Positions 18,317 through 28,867 of a stretch of DNA of 64,000 nt are shown here, piece after piece (within the stretch, counting starts at the first letter, position 1; every line of letters begins with the position of its first letter). The notes beneath the pieces were generated by a model that was not told the DNA's origin, did no database searches, and saw only the letters and a list, made by a program, of their open reading frames with translations. The stretch is from Spirochaetales bacterium (lineage in GTDB: Bacteria; Spirochaetota; Spirochaetia; SZUA-6; RPPD01). A program made the translations under genes and the position numbers. The stretch lies in the NCBI GenBank assembly GCA_016930675.1, contig JAFGGG010000043.1, positions 1 through 64,000 of the forward strand, given 5' to 3'.

Positions 18317-19471
18317 ATGAAAAAAATCCTTATTTTATTAATGGTGGTGAGTTTCGTATTTGCGATGTGTAAATCGACCGATCAAACAGCCACGGAAAGT
18401 TCCCTCGGCAATCCGATGCTCACTGAACCTAATCCAAATGATCCTTTATACACAGACAATATGGCCTTTTCACCAAACGGAGACGGTAAACAGGATACCA
18501 TAAAAGTGATTCCCAATTTGCAGGATACCGAAGGTGTAAGCAAGTATGAACTGCGCATAAAGGATGCAAAAGGCAATACAGTAAAACAGATGTCAGGCGA
18601 CCTCAAGGGCCTAAAAACCTATTCCTGGGACGGAAAGGACGATAATGGCAAACTCCTGCCTGAAGGTATGTACGTCGCGGAAATAACCTTGATAAATGCA
18701 TCGGGAGAGAAAAAAGTTATCAATTCGAACTACTTCAATCTGGACAACTCTCCTCCGGAAGTAGCTATGCTCCTGGCACCTTTGCCGTTCTCACCGGACG
18801 GTGACGGTGTAGCGGACACGCTTACCCTGACCTTAACGGCTAACGATATAAGTCCCGCGGCCAGCTGGGATGTTAAAATAAAAGATGCAAACAAAAAGTT
18901 GTTCCACACTCTAAAAGGAAAAGATACGGTTCCCGCTCAAAAAACATGGAACGGTTATTCCGCAAACGGTACACAGGTTAAATCCGCTTCCACCTATACG
19001 GTGGAGTTCAGCGTGATTGATAGGGCGGGGAACGCGGCTTCAACGTTGGCCGAACTCCCCATTGATATTCTGGTTTTTAAAGTGGGCAGCAAACGCAAAC
19101 TTTTCGTGCGCTCAATTACATTTAAAGCCTATAAGACCTCATTTTCAAACATTAATACTGGAGAGGTTAAAGATGTTGTGCGCTGGATCGCCAACATCCT
19201 AAAGAAGAATCCCAGTTATAATCTGATTGTTGAAGGCCACGCTCTTAATATCTATGAAAACAAACCTGATAAATATCAGGAGGAAGAAGCCGTGCTCATT
19301 CCTCTGTCCAAGCAGCGGGCAAAGATCATAAAAGACCTCATTGTGGCAGAGGGGATCGACGCGGACAGAATCACCATCCAGGGCTTGGGAAGCAGCGAGC
19401 CGATCGTGGCTCCGAGCGACGCTTCAAACCGCTGGAAGAACAGACGGGTTGAGTTCCTGCTTGTAAAGTAA
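18317..19471 (+). CDS. OmpA-family lipoprotein with FlgD/CHU_C-like Ig repeats
   Basis: Lipobox 'VSFVFAMCKS'; 'FSPNGDGKQDTI' and 'FSPDGDGVADTL'; C-terminal OmpA 'NLIVEGHALNIYE...LSKQRAKIIKDLIVAEGIDADRITIQGLGSSEPI'. Confidence 0.85.
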   Translation: MKKILILLMVVSFVFAMCKSTDQTATESSLGNPMLTEPNPNDPLYTDNMAFSPNGDGKQDTIKVIPNLQDTEGVSKYELRIKDAKGNTVKQMSGDLKGLKTYSWDGKDDNGKLLPEGMYVAEITLINASGEKKVINSNYFNLDNSPPEVAMLLAPLPFSPDGDGVADTLTLTLTANDISPAASWDVKIKDANKKLFHTLKGKDTVPAQKTWNGYSANGTQVKSASTYTVEFSVIDRAGNAASTLAELPIDILVFKVGSKRKLFVRSITFKAYKTSFSNINTGEVKDVVRWIANILKKNPSYNLIVEGHALNIYENKPDKYQEEEAVLIPLSKQRAKIIKDLIVAEGIDADRITIQGLGSSEPIVAPSDASNRWKNRRVEFLLVK

Positions 19472-19492
19472 ATATTTTTTTGTATAGCCAAC

Positions 19493-19524
19493 CAAGGGCT
19501 GTCTTTAAGACAGCCCTTTTTTTA
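19493..19524. terminator. Bidirectional intrinsic terminator
   Basis: AAGGGCTGTCTTTAAGACAGCCCTTTTTTT hairpin plus T-run between convergent genes. Confidence 0.85.
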
Positions 19525-19553
19525 TCAATGTTTTATCAATAATAGAAAAAATG

Positions 19554-19985
19554 TCAGGCTTTACGTGTCTTGGCCAGCATAATGCAAAGCAGACCGTCTC
19601 TGAAGCTGATGGAAATATTTTTATTTTCCACATCATTGGGAATAGTAAAGGAACGTGAAAAACTCGGCTTTCTCCGTTCTTTAAGCAAATAGATGTAGTC
19701 TCTCTCCGTCTCACCGTCTTCTTGATTTGATTGCAGGGTAATAAGTTTCTCATCGATCTTAACCAGCACATCCGTGCCGGTTAAACCGGGCAGCTCCGCT
19801 TCCAGGATATAGCAGTCCTTTTTTTCTTTTATATCAACGGCAGGATAACTGTCGACAAAAAAAGGCGTATGGGCAAAAAAATCTTCATATTCATCGCTTA
19901 ACGGATCCTGGGCCACGGCTAAATTTTCCACGGCGTCTTCCTCAGTTGCCATATCTTTTTCCTCCTTATCAATAACAACAGGCAT
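19554..19985 (-). CDS. Hsp20/alpha-crystallin family small heat-shock protein
   Basis: 'YPAVDIKEKKDCYILEAELPGLTGTDVLVKIDEKLITLQS...FSRSFTIPNDVENKNISISFRDGLLCIMLAK'. Confidence 0.9.
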   Translation of the reverse strand: MPVVIDKEEKDMATEEDAVENLAVAQDPLSDEYEDFFAHTPFFVDSYPAVDIKEKKDCYILEAELPGLTGTDVLVKIDEKLITLQSNQEDGETERDYIYLLKERRKPSFSRSFTIPNDVENKNISISFRDGLLCIMLAKTRKA

Positions 19986-20297
19986 TGTTCATATAATATC
20001 TGCAAAAACCATGCCAAAATAATTCAAGAATTATAATTCTATATAATAACAGTAATTATAGATACAGCCTCAATCTCAAACAGCTGTATTTGACAAATTT
20101 TCATCTAACTGTATCATTTATCATACAGTAACTTTATTTTTGCGATACATTCTCCCCTCAAAAGCGAAGTACTGAAAATGATAATAATTGGGCGCATACT
20201 ATTGACTATCCTTTTCCTGTTTTGTTATCTTTATAATTCCATTAGTCATGCATTAATAAATTAATTTCCCTCTTTCAAAGGAGAGATCAGAAAATAG

Positions 20298-23200
20298 ATG
20301 AAAAAAGCACAATCAACAACTAAAACCCTGGGTATTTGTCTGGGCGCGTCCACAATCTCCGCCGTGGAACTCATGCAGGAGAACAGCGGTATTTCTATTG
20401 CACAAACCATCATCCTGCCCCATGAAGGTAATCCGAAAAAAGTATTCGGCGAACTTATAGATAAATTCAAAAACAACGATCACAAGGTACTGGTAACCGG
20501 CCGAAAATTTCGTAATTTTGTACGCCTGCCTAATATTACCGAACCTGAAGCCATAGAATACGCTCTTGAGTTTATTTCCAACGGCAGTAAAAAATATGAC
20601 GCCATAGTATCCGCTGGCGGTGAAACCTTTATGGTTTACAGACTGGATCACAATCACAAGGTGGCGGGAATTTCAACAGGCAATAAATGCGCCTCAGGTA
20701 CCGGGGAGTTTTTTCTCCAGCAGATAAAGCGCATGAATCTCGGCATTCATGAAGCGGTGGATCTGGCCGATAAAGGCACACCCTACGCGGTCAGCGGACG
20801 CTGTTCCGTATTCTGTAAATCCGACTGCACCCACGCCCTGAACAAGGGAGAACCGATTGCCAATGTAACCGCGGGTCTCTGCCAAATGATTGCGCAAAAG
20901 ATAACCGAGCTGCTGGCAAAAATACCTCACGAAAATATCATAGTAGTGGGCGGTACGGCGCAAAACAAAGTAGTAATCGATAATATAAAAAAGGATATAA
21001 AAAACGTGCTGGTTCCTTCCGAAGCGGCTTATTTTGAAGCCCTGGGCGCCGCGCTGGCCGCTTTTAACCGCGGCAAAAAACTTTCCGCGAAGTTGTACAA
21101 TGAAGGCCATTCCAGCTTTTCCTTTCTGCCGCCGCTAAAGGATTTCGAAAATTTGGTCACGTTCAATAATATTACTTACGCCAAAGCCAAAACGGGCGAC
21201 ACCTGCATCATAGGACTCGACGTCGGGTCCACCACCACTAAAGCGGTGCTGTTAAGGGCAGAGGATGATGTATTTCTGGCCTCCGTTTATTTACGCACCA
21301 ACGGTAATCCGGTGGAGGCATCCCGTCAGTGTTACGAAAGCATTTTAAAACAGCTCGGCGGAACCAAGGTTAATATAATCGGCGTCGGAGTAACCGGCTC
21401 GGGTCGTCAGATCGCCGGCCTCTACTCACTGACCGACGGGATTATCAATGAAATAATCGCTCACGCTTCGGCCGCCGTATATTTTGATCCTGACGTGGAC
21501 ACGATTTTTGAAATCGGCGGACAGGACGCGAAATACACCTATATCACCAATTCGGTGGCTTCGGACTACGCCATGAACGAGGCCTGTTCCGCGGGAACCG
21601 GTTCGTTTCTGGAAGAAGCGGCATACGAATCATTGGGTGTCAAGGTTGAAGACATAGCCGAGCAGGCCATTCAGGGGGAGCGTCCGCCCAACTTCAACGA
21701 TCAGTGCGCCGCTTTTATCTCCTCCGATATCAAAAACGCCACCCACGAAGGAATTTCACGCCATGATATTTTAGCGGGGCTGGTATACTCCATCTGCTTT
21801 AATTATATCAACAGAGTAAAAGGTTACCGCCCTGTGGGAGAAAAGGTGTTCGTGCAGGGAGGAGTATGTTATAACCGGGCCGTACCTCTGGCCATGGCGG
21901 CCATCCTACGCAAACCGATCGTAGTGCCGCCGGAACCCGGACTCATGGGAGCCTTCGGCGTGGCCCTGGAATTGAAGAAGCGTTTGGATCTGGGTTTGGT
22001 CGAGAAAAAGCAGTTCGATCTGAAAAGCATGATCGCGCGCAAAGTAACTTATGAAAAACCTTTTATCTGCGCGGGCGGCAAGGAAAAATGCGACCTTAAA
22101 TGCAGTATCAACCGCATCCGCATAGAGGACAACCTCTATCCTTTCGGCGGCGCCTGCAACCGTTATTATAATCTGCGCTTTAAAATCAAGATGGATCCGG
22201 AAGAGCTCGATCTGGTTAAGGTGCGCAACCGGCTCCAGTTCGAAAAGTACGCTCCGCCCGCGGCGGCAAAATTGGAAGGGCCGGTAATCGGGATTAACAA
22301 GAGCTTTCTCTCGGACAAGCTCTTCCCCCTCTATTATAACTTTTTCACCGCTTTGGGTTGCAGAGTCATTGTTCCCCATGAGATGAATCATGAGGCACTG
22401 GATCGGCAGACCTCGTCAATGTGTTATCCCGCTCAGGTTGCCATCGGCTTTTTCGACACACTCACCGGCCGGAAACCGGACTACTATTTTATGCCGCATG
22501 TCGAAGAGCTGTATGTTCACAAAGGCAATACGCGAAAAGAATTTTCCTCAACCTGTATTTTTATTCAGGGCGAGGCGTTTTGGATGCGTCAGATCTTTAA
22601 GGACAAACCTTTAACAGATAAAATAATCGCTCCCACCATCAATTTTAACGAAGGGTATGAAAAAGGCCGTCCCGCTTTTTTAGCCGTTGCCAAACAGCTT
22701 AAAATGGCAAAAAAACAGGCTGAACAAGCTTACAGCAAGGCTGTGTCCATGCAGATGGCCTTTGAAGAGGAATGCTGGGCCATCGGTAAAAAGGCTATCG
22801 AGGATCTCCACAACCAACCCGATAAAATCGCGGTTATTGTATTGGGACGTCCCTATAATGCCTTCAGCGATGAAGCCAACAAAGGCATCCCCAAAAAAAT
22901 TACCACCAGAAACCATCTGGTAATACCCGCGGACATGGTGCCTATTGATAATGAGCCGCTGGCCTTTCCTCATGATGATTATCTGCACTGGGAAATCGGA
23001 CAGCAGCTTATCAGGGTTTCCCAGGTGGCAAAGCGCGATCCCCAGCTGTTTGCCGTGTATATCACGAATTTCCTGTGCGCCATCGATTCGCTGCTCGTCA
23101 CCTATTTTCGCAAGATTATGGGGACCAAACCTTCACTAACGCTCGAGCTTGACGGACACACAGCGGACGCGGGTATTAATACGCGCATCGAAGCCTTTTT

Positions 23201-24638
23201 GGATATCATTCACAACTATATCCAGGTACAAAAAAGCGCGCAGCTTTTAACTCAGAACCACTTCACACCCGCGCACATGAGTATAGAACATAGAGGAATC
23301 TTCTTTGTGGATACGGAGGGTAAACGGTTCCCGTTAAAACATCCGGAAGTTACCATGATCATCCCTTCCATGGGCGATCTGGGAAACCGTGGTTTCGCGG
23401 CTGTGTTCCGAAAACTGGGGATAAAGGCCGTGGCACTGCCTATTGCCGATATCGAAGTCCTGCGCTTCGGACGCGGAGTTACTACCTGTAAAGAATGTCT
23501 GCCCATGATCATCTGCGTGGGATCCATGCTTAAATATCTGGAAAACCATAACAATCCGAATGAGAAGCTGGTGGTTTTTCAACCACGGGCCGCGGGATAC
23601 TGCCGCCTGGGCCAGTATCACGTATACATGAATATACTTATTCGCGAGCGAAAGCTTTCCAATGTGGCGGTACTGTCTTTAGCCAATGAAGAGCGCTATG
23701 CGGGCGTGGGACCCACCTTTGCTCTCTCGGCCTGGGAAGCGATTGTGGTCAGCGATGTGATGGACGATATCCGCAATTCGATTATGGTTCTGGCCCAAGA
23801 TCCAACGGAGGCCATGCGGGTTTTCAATGAAGAATACGACAAGATTGTCGATACCTTTGCCGGCAAGATCAAACATTCAATCTACCGCCAGCTTAAGCTT
23901 ACCGCGGGGCGCCTGGCGCAGATACCTCTAAAAATGACCATCGAGCAGGCGCCTCAGGTCATTGTGATGGGTGAGATTTTTGTGCGCCGCGACTCCTTTT
24001 CCAACCAGAACATCGCCAAGATGCTGGCCGAGCGCGGATTCGTGGCCCGGCTTTCTCCCGTAATGGAGTGGATATACTACCTCAACTATATGATCAAACA
24101 CGGACTGCACAAATCGGATCACACCCTGCTGGGCGCGCTGGAATTCTTTGTTTCCGATAAAACACAGCATATAGTCGAAAAGCGTATAAAAAAGATACTT
24201 GCCGCCTCCGGTCTTTATGAAACGGAGCTGATAGATATTGAAGATATCGTCAATTTTTCCAAGCATATCGTACCGCCCACCTTAAAAGGCGAACCGGGCA
24301 TGATTATGGGTATGCTCATGCGCGACGCCCTGAACAAATACGCCGGCATCATCAATATCGGTCCTTTCGGCTGTATGCCCGTGCGCTTTACCGAAGCGGT
24401 AGTTTCCAACAACACGGATATGCAAAGCAAGCTTGAAGCATACGAGCAGGCGGGAGAGGACAAACAGGCTTTTATCGAGCGGTTCGTCAAGGACGAACGC
24501 ATTCCTTTTCTTACCGTGGAATGCGACGGTAATCCGTATCCGCAGTTACTGGAAGCGCGGTTTGAAAGTTTTTGTCTGCAGGCGTCCCGTGTGGCTTTGA
24601 AGCAGGGTAAACAGACTGGTATGCATATCAGTGTTTAA
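20298..24638 (+). CDS. Giant acyl-CoA dehydratase activase-related protein (two BcrAD/BadFG ATPase modules + DUF2229 + HgdB-like C-terminus)
   Basis: 'LGICLGASTISAVEL', 'GNKCASGTGEFFLQQ', 'IGLDVGSTTTKAVLLRAEDD', 'EIGGQDAKYTYI', 'ACSAGTGSFLEEAA', 'FGGACNRYYNLR', 'GPFGCMPVRFTEAVV'; 1446 aa. Confidence 0.88.
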   Translation: MKKAQSTTKTLGICLGASTISAVELMQENSGISIAQTIILPHEGNPKKVFGELIDKFKNNDHKVLVTGRKFRNFVRLPNITEPEAIEYALEFISNGSKKYDAIVSAGGETFMVYRLDHNHKVAGISTGNKCASGTGEFFLQQIKRMNLGIHEAVDLADKGTPYAVSGRCSVFCKSDCTHALNKGEPIANVTAGLCQMIAQKITELLAKIPHENIIVVGGTAQNKVVIDNIKKDIKNVLVPSEAAYFEALGAALAAFNRGKKLSAKLYNEGHSSFSFLPPLKDFENLVTFNNITYAKAKTGDTCIIGLDVGSTTTKAVLLRAEDDVFLASVYLRTNGNPVEASRQCYESILKQLGGTKVNIIGVGVTGSGRQIAGLYSLTDGIINEIIAHASAAVYFDPDVDTIFEIGGQDAKYTYITNSVASDYAMNEACSAGTGSFLEEAAYESLGVKVEDIAEQAIQGERPPNFNDQCAAFISSDIKNATHEGISRHDILAGLVYSICFNYINRVKGYRPVGEKVFVQGGVCYNRAVPLAMAAILRKPIVVPPEPGLMGAFGVALELKKRLDLGLVEKKQFDLKSMIARKVTYEKPFICAGGKEKCDLKCSINRIRIEDNLYPFGGACNRYYNLRFKIKMDPEELDLVKVRNRLQFEKYAPPAAAKLEGPVIGINKSFLSDKLFPLYYNFFTALGCRVIVPHEMNHEALDRQTSSMCYPAQVAIGFFDTLTGRKPDYYFMPHVEELYVHKGNTRKEFSSTCIFIQGEAFWMRQIFKDKPLTDKIIAPTINFNEGYEKGRPAFLAVAKQLKMAKKQAEQAYSKAVSMQMAFEEECWAIGKKAIEDLHNQPDKIAVIVLGRPYNAFSDEANKGIPKKITTRNHLVIPADMVPIDNEPLAFPHDDYLHWEIGQQLIRVSQVAKRDPQLFAVYITNFLCAIDSLLVTYFRKIMGTKPSLTLELDGHTADAGINTRIEAFLDIIHNYIQVQKSAQLLTQNHFTPAHMSIEHRGIFFVDTEGKRFPLKHPEVTMIIPSMGDLGNRGFAAVFRKLGIKAVALPIADIEVLRFGRGVTTCKECLPMIICVGSMLKYLENHNNPNEKLVVFQPRAAGYCRLGQYHVYMNILIRERKLSNVAVLSLANEERYAGVGPTFALSAWEAIVVSDVMDDIRNSIMVLAQDPTEAMRVFNEEYDKIVDTFAGKIKHSIYRQLKLTAGRLAQIPLKMTIEQAPQVIVMGEIFVRRDSFSNQNIAKMLAERGFVARLSPVMEWIYYLNYMIKHGLHKSDHTLLGALEFFVSDKTQHIVEKRIKKILAASGLYETELIDIEDIVNFSKHIVPPTLKGEPGMIMGMLMRDALNKYAGIINIGPFGCMPVRFTEAVVSNNTDMQSKLEAYEQAGEDKQAFIERFVKDERIPFLTVECDGNPYPQLLEARFESFCLQASRVALKQGKQTGMHISV

Positions 24639-25642
24639 TGCAGCACAACACGCATGATTTTATCTCTGACCGCCTCTTTAATGGAGACAAAAGCGAGACT
24701 TAAACTGGCATCTTTTTCCGAAACCCTGGCCACGCGTGTCTGAAGCACAAGCGGTTCATCGGGCTTAAGCTTCATCAGTAAAATAAGCTCCATCCCTCTA
24801 AACGCCTTAATCCCCGGATTTTTTACCTTTGCCCCGCCTCCTCCCAGATCGAGCAGGTAGGTATGATAGGTTTTACCGGCGGAGCCGGGCACTTTCAGGA
24901 CCGCGGGAAGGTGCAGCGGTTTTCTGTAATAATTGCGGTTCTGCACGCGCTCCAGATGTTCGGAATGCGCCACCTTAAGCCGGTTGTCTCCGCTTTCAAT
25001 AACATGGGTGCGTACCATATAATACCCCGACCGGGAATCAACCTCCAGCAGGATCGAATCTCCGCTCCCTGCCTCCGCTTTGGTGATTATGGTGAGTCCC
25101 TCCTCATCTATCGCGTCGATTCTTCCTTTGACCGTGCCCGCTTTTTGCAGGTTGAGTTTGACATAAATACCCGTAACAAATTCCGCGGTGGAATGCAATT
25201 GATGCGATCTTTCCCTCCCGCCGCCATGACTTTCACTTGATAATCCCAGCTTGATCCTGATTTTGGCCACCTGTTCATCGTCAATCCCTTCTTTTTCCGC
25301 CATCAGCCGGGCGCAGGTGGTGAAGGTATGCGCATGAGTGAGGATATCACTGAGATATTTCTTGTCACGGGGAAAATAGCGGGCCATTTTTTCAACGAAC
25401 GTGGTTTCTTGAGTGGTAAGTCCTCTTTTTATAATGATGTTTTGAAAACGCTCCCGTGAGCGTTTGAGAGTTTTTCGTCTGTTTCTGATCTGGGAAATAA
25501 TAAACAGCAGCAGAGCTAAAAATAAAAGCCCGAAAAGCACGGCGAACAGAATGAATTCCAGAGGACTTTTTTGAAATCCACTGGCCACAGAATCGAAAAA
25601 TTCATTCAACTTTTCGGCATCGAAAATAATTATTTGAAACAT
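24635..25642 (-). CDS. Membrane-anchored PilZ-domain protein
   Basis: N-terminal TM; 'RVQNRNYYRKPLHLPAVLKV...YLLDLGGGGAKVKNP'. Confidence 0.75.
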   Translation of the reverse strand: MFQIIIFDAEKLNEFFDSVASGFQKSPLEFILFAVLFGLLFLALLLFIISQIRNRRKTLKRSRERFQNIIIKRGLTTQETTFVEKMARYFPRDKKYLSDILTHAHTFTTCARLMAEKEGIDDEQVAKIRIKLGLSSESHGGGRERSHQLHSTAEFVTGIYVKLNLQKAGTVKGRIDAIDEEGLTIITKAEAGSGDSILLEVDSRSGYYMVRTHVIESGDNRLKVAHSEHLERVQNRNYYRKPLHLPAVLKVPGSAGKTYHTYLLDLGGGGAKVKNPGIKAFRGMELILLMKLKPDEPLVLQTRVARVSEKDASLSLAFVSIKEAVRDKIMRVVLH

Positions 25643-25754
25643 GGCATTCTATTAATAAATATAAAAACTTTAATAATGATAAACAAGCACGCCCGCAAGT
25701 AAATTAATACGCGGCATGATGCTGTTATGAAAATTATTTTATCATGCTATCCTG

Positions 25755-26009
25755 CTAAGTAACCTTATAGACAACATCATGAGATCTTATTTTTTCAGGC
25801 ACTTTGATTCCCACGGCCGATCCGGGTCCGGCTTCCTGTACACTTTCATGCTCGATCTGCATGGATTCGATTGTAAAAGTAACATCCGTGGTATGCCCTT
25901 GAACGTGCAGGGTATCGCCCACGCGAATGGTGTCATTTTCAACAGTAATCGCCGCCACTCCGATATGGGCGAAATAATCTTCGATTTTACCAATTTTTAC
26001 TTCCGCCAT
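25755..26009 (-). CDS. EF-Tu domain 2-like small protein (translation elongation factor-like)
   Basis: MAEVKIGKIEDYFAHIGVAAITVENDTIRVGDTLHVQGHTTDVTFTIESMQIEHESVQEAGPGSAVGIKV. Confidence 0.8.
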   Translation of the reverse strand: MAEVKIGKIEDYFAHIGVAAITVENDTIRVGDTLHVQGHTTDVTFTIESMQIEHESVQEAGPGSAVGIKVPEKIRSHDVVYKVT

Positions 26010-26124
26010 ATTAACTCCTTTATTAACTGAAATTATAGTATCAGTATAAATGATAGCCATAAAATTTCAAGAACAGGGATTCTAAATTTGCATAATTATG
26101 TTAAAAATAGTATAAAATACCGTA

Positions 26125-27210
26125 ATGCAGCCTAAAAATTATTATTTAATATTTGTTATGTTATTACTATTCAATTGCTCAACCAATAAAGAACCGATCA
26201 AAGAGACGACCTATAATGATAAGATCGATTATATCATGACCCAATATTTATTGAACAATTCTCAATGTGTAATATCCGAGATTGATGCCATTGAAAACGC
26301 GTCTCCCGAGCAAAGGGCAATCTTGGACTATGTAAAGGGATTATCGTATTTTAAGTTGGGTCTTTATCACGCGGCTGTCAATTCGTTTCTGGCGGCTGAA
26401 AAGAACATTCCGATGAAGCAGGAACTATATAATAATATCGGAATTTGTTATTATTATCTGGGTGATTATGAGAATGCCCTGAGATATCTCCATGAGGCTT
26501 TTCTTTTTGACCCGGCTTATAAAATCGCCGTGGATAATTATAATCTAGTGGCATCCGAAGATCGAACGGATGAAAGTTTTCTGGAAATACCCCTTCAAGC
26601 CTTTTCGGATAACTGTTCCATATATTTATGCGCTGGCTGGATGAATTATTATCTCGATCGGTTTCCCGATGCGGTTTATTATTTTAAAAAAGCGATTGAG
26701 ATCGCGCCCGATTATGTAATGGGATATATGGCGTTAGGTTTTCTTTACGATACCGCGAAAAATTATGCCAGTGCGTTGGAATACTATCGGCAAGCCATCG
26801 AATTGGATTCACTCTATCCCGATTTATGGAATAACATCGGAATTACGTACAGTCATTTATCAATGCCTGATAAATCAAAAGAGAGTTTTTTAAAAGCCAT
26901 TGAGCTGAATAAAGATTACCCACACCCTTATAACAATTTGGGCTTTTTATACTTACATGAAGATATAAATAAATCAATCTATTATTTTGAACGTGCCCTG
27001 GCCAAGAATAATTATTATCCCGAACTGCTCGCGGAAAGCTGCGGCGGGTTGGCGCTAGCACTCTACTTTCAAGGCAGCTTGCAGAAAGCACATGAATTGA
27101 AGCAAACCGCCTTGGAGCACAATTATAAAATGAGTGAGATCATCTATCTGAAAGAATACTTACACTGGCCGGATGATTTTATTAACATATTCATGGAACA
27201 AATAGAGTGA
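26125..27210 (+). CDS. TPR lipoprotein
   Basis: 'MLLLFNCSTN' lipobox; repeated TPR units such as 'YVMGYMALGFLYDTAKNYASALEYYRQAIELD'. Confidence 0.85.
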   Translation: MQPKNYYLIFVMLLLFNCSTNKEPIKETTYNDKIDYIMTQYLLNNSQCVISEIDAIENASPEQRAILDYVKGLSYFKLGLYHAAVNSFLAAEKNIPMKQELYNNIGICYYYLGDYENALRYLHEAFLFDPAYKIAVDNYNLVASEDRTDESFLEIPLQAFSDNCSIYLCAGWMNYYLDRFPDAVYYFKKAIEIAPDYVMGYMALGFLYDTAKNYASALEYYRQAIELDSLYPDLWNNIGITYSHLSMPDKSKESFLKAIELNKDYPHPYNNLGFLYLHEDINKSIYYFERALAKNNYYPELLAESCGGLALALYFQGSLQKAHELKQTALEHNYKMSEIIYLKEYLHWPDDFINIFMEQIE

Positions 27211-27218
27211 GGGCTTGA

Positions 27219-28691
27219 TTATTTTTTATCGGCCTGTAAAAATTTCAGAATATCGTTATATTCCCCTTCAGTAACCTTGTCCGATTCCCGGCAAACAGTC
27301 AGAAAATCATAAATATGCAGATACGAATGCAATGCAATCCCATGCTGTTTCAGTTCGGCTCTGCAGGTAAGCCCGCGTTCGATCAGCACAGCCAGATCGC
27401 CGACCTTAAGACCCTGCTCCTGTAAAATACTCACAGCCTGCAGCTTGCTTGCTCCCGTGGCGATGAGATCGTCCAGCAGGAGAACTTTTTCACCCGCTTT
27501 GTATTCTCCCTCCACAGGCTTCTTTGTACCGTGCTGTTTTATTTCCATACGTGGAAACACAAGCGGTTTGTCCAGCATCAGGGCGACCAATGTGGCGAAA
27601 GGCACGGCGGCAAAAGGGATTCCCGACAAGCGGTCGAATTTAAGCTCTTTCACCATACTACAGTATGCCGCGGCCACCCGGCTTAAAAGCAGCGGATGCG
27701 AGATAATAAGCCGCAGATCGATATAAAACGGCGAGGTAATTCCCGATTTTAAAGTAAATTTTCCCAATTTGAAACAGTCGGCATGGATAAGTTCCGATAT
27801 AAGATCGCGTTTTTTCTGAGTTAGTTCCGCTTCCTGCTTTATCCGAGGTGTCTTTTGAGCACGGGCACTCCCGGCACCAACAGAATGTGCAGCAGCCGGC
27901 TTTTCTCCGGCCCGCCGCATTTCTTCCACGGCCAGCCGTGCCGCCCGAGCGGGATCAGCGGCCTGTGTTATGCCTCGTGAAATAGTAAGCAGTATGCCCA
28001 TCCCGTCACTGCGCATACCCGCGACCAACGCCTGATCTATTCTGCCCCCCTGTGCGCCTATACCCGGTGCCAATAACCATACGTCGGGCACATCCTTTCT
28101 TATTTTGGCCAGCGCGTCATAATCGTTTCCGGCCACGACCAGACCTATCCGGTCGCTCCAGCCTGCCGCCTCCCGTGCTACGCGCAGATAATACTCCCCG
28201 ATACCATGAGGATCGCATACTCTGATCTCCTGCATAACTGCCGAACCGGGGTTGGAGGTACGGCAGAGCACAAAAAGCCCCCTGCCCTCGTACTCTAAAA
28301 AGGGCCCGACGGACTCTTCACCGAGATAAGGATTAAGGGTAACCGCGTCTGCCCGCAGGCGGTCAAAAATCGCGGCTGCATAGGCTACGGCCGTATTCCC
28401 GATATCACCCCGCTTGGCATCCACAATCACGGGAATCTCATCCGGGATCAGCTTGTTTATGATGTGTTCGAGGGCCTGTAAACCATCGGGCCCGTATGCT
28501 TCGTAGAATGCTATGTTGGGTTTAAAACAGGCCGCGTACTCCCTGGTCTGCGATATAATTTTTTCCGCCCAGCTTACAAGCGTTGAAAAACTGTTTTCTG
28601 CTGCCGGTTCATCCTGCGGATCCAAACCCACACAAAGCAGCGTGTCCTTTTTTTGAATGCGTTCCTCCAGCATCCGAAAAAAATCTTTCAT
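27219..28691 (-). CDS. pyrFE: Fused orotidine-5'-phosphate decarboxylase / orotate phosphoribosyltransferase
   Basis: N-terminal OMPDC 'LCVGLDPQDEP...VDAKRGDIGNTAVAYA...LLAPGIGAQGG'; C-terminal OPRT 'FTLKSGITSPFYIDLRL...VLLLDDLIATGASKLQAV'. Confidence 0.92.
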   Translation of the reverse strand: MKDFFRMLEERIQKKDTLLCVGLDPQDEPAAENSFSTLVSWAEKIISQTREYAACFKPNIAFYEAYGPDGLQALEHIINKLIPDEIPVIVDAKRGDIGNTAVAYAAAIFDRLRADAVTLNPYLGEESVGPFLEYEGRGLFVLCRTSNPGSAVMQEIRVCDPHGIGEYYLRVAREAAGWSDRIGLVVAGNDYDALAKIRKDVPDVWLLAPGIGAQGGRIDQALVAGMRSDGMGILLTISRGITQAADPARAARLAVEEMRRAGEKPAAAHSVGAGSARAQKTPRIKQEAELTQKKRDLISELIHADCFKLGKFTLKSGITSPFYIDLRLIISHPLLLSRVAAAYCSMVKELKFDRLSGIPFAAVPFATLVALMLDKPLVFPRMEIKQHGTKKPVEGEYKAGEKVLLLDDLIATGASKLQAVSILQEQGLKVGDLAVLIERGLTCRAELKQHGIALHSYLHIYDFLTVCRESDKVTEGEYNDILKFLQADKK

Positions 28692-28867
28692 GTATGCTTC
28701 TCCTCTTAGCAAAACGGGATTGCCGCCGCGCGGCACAGCGTTAAAACAGCCGGCCGCCCCGACTTCGGGCTTGTCACTGTATCATAACGTATGTCATTAT
28801 AATAGACAAGATGATCCGGTCACAGCCGATATCATTTAATTATAATAATTTCCGAAAGGTCCTTGCC

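Noticed and set aside
21906-22391. Minus-strand ORFs inside the activase-like megagene
   Set aside because: Antisense shadows of a long conserved-motif ORF.
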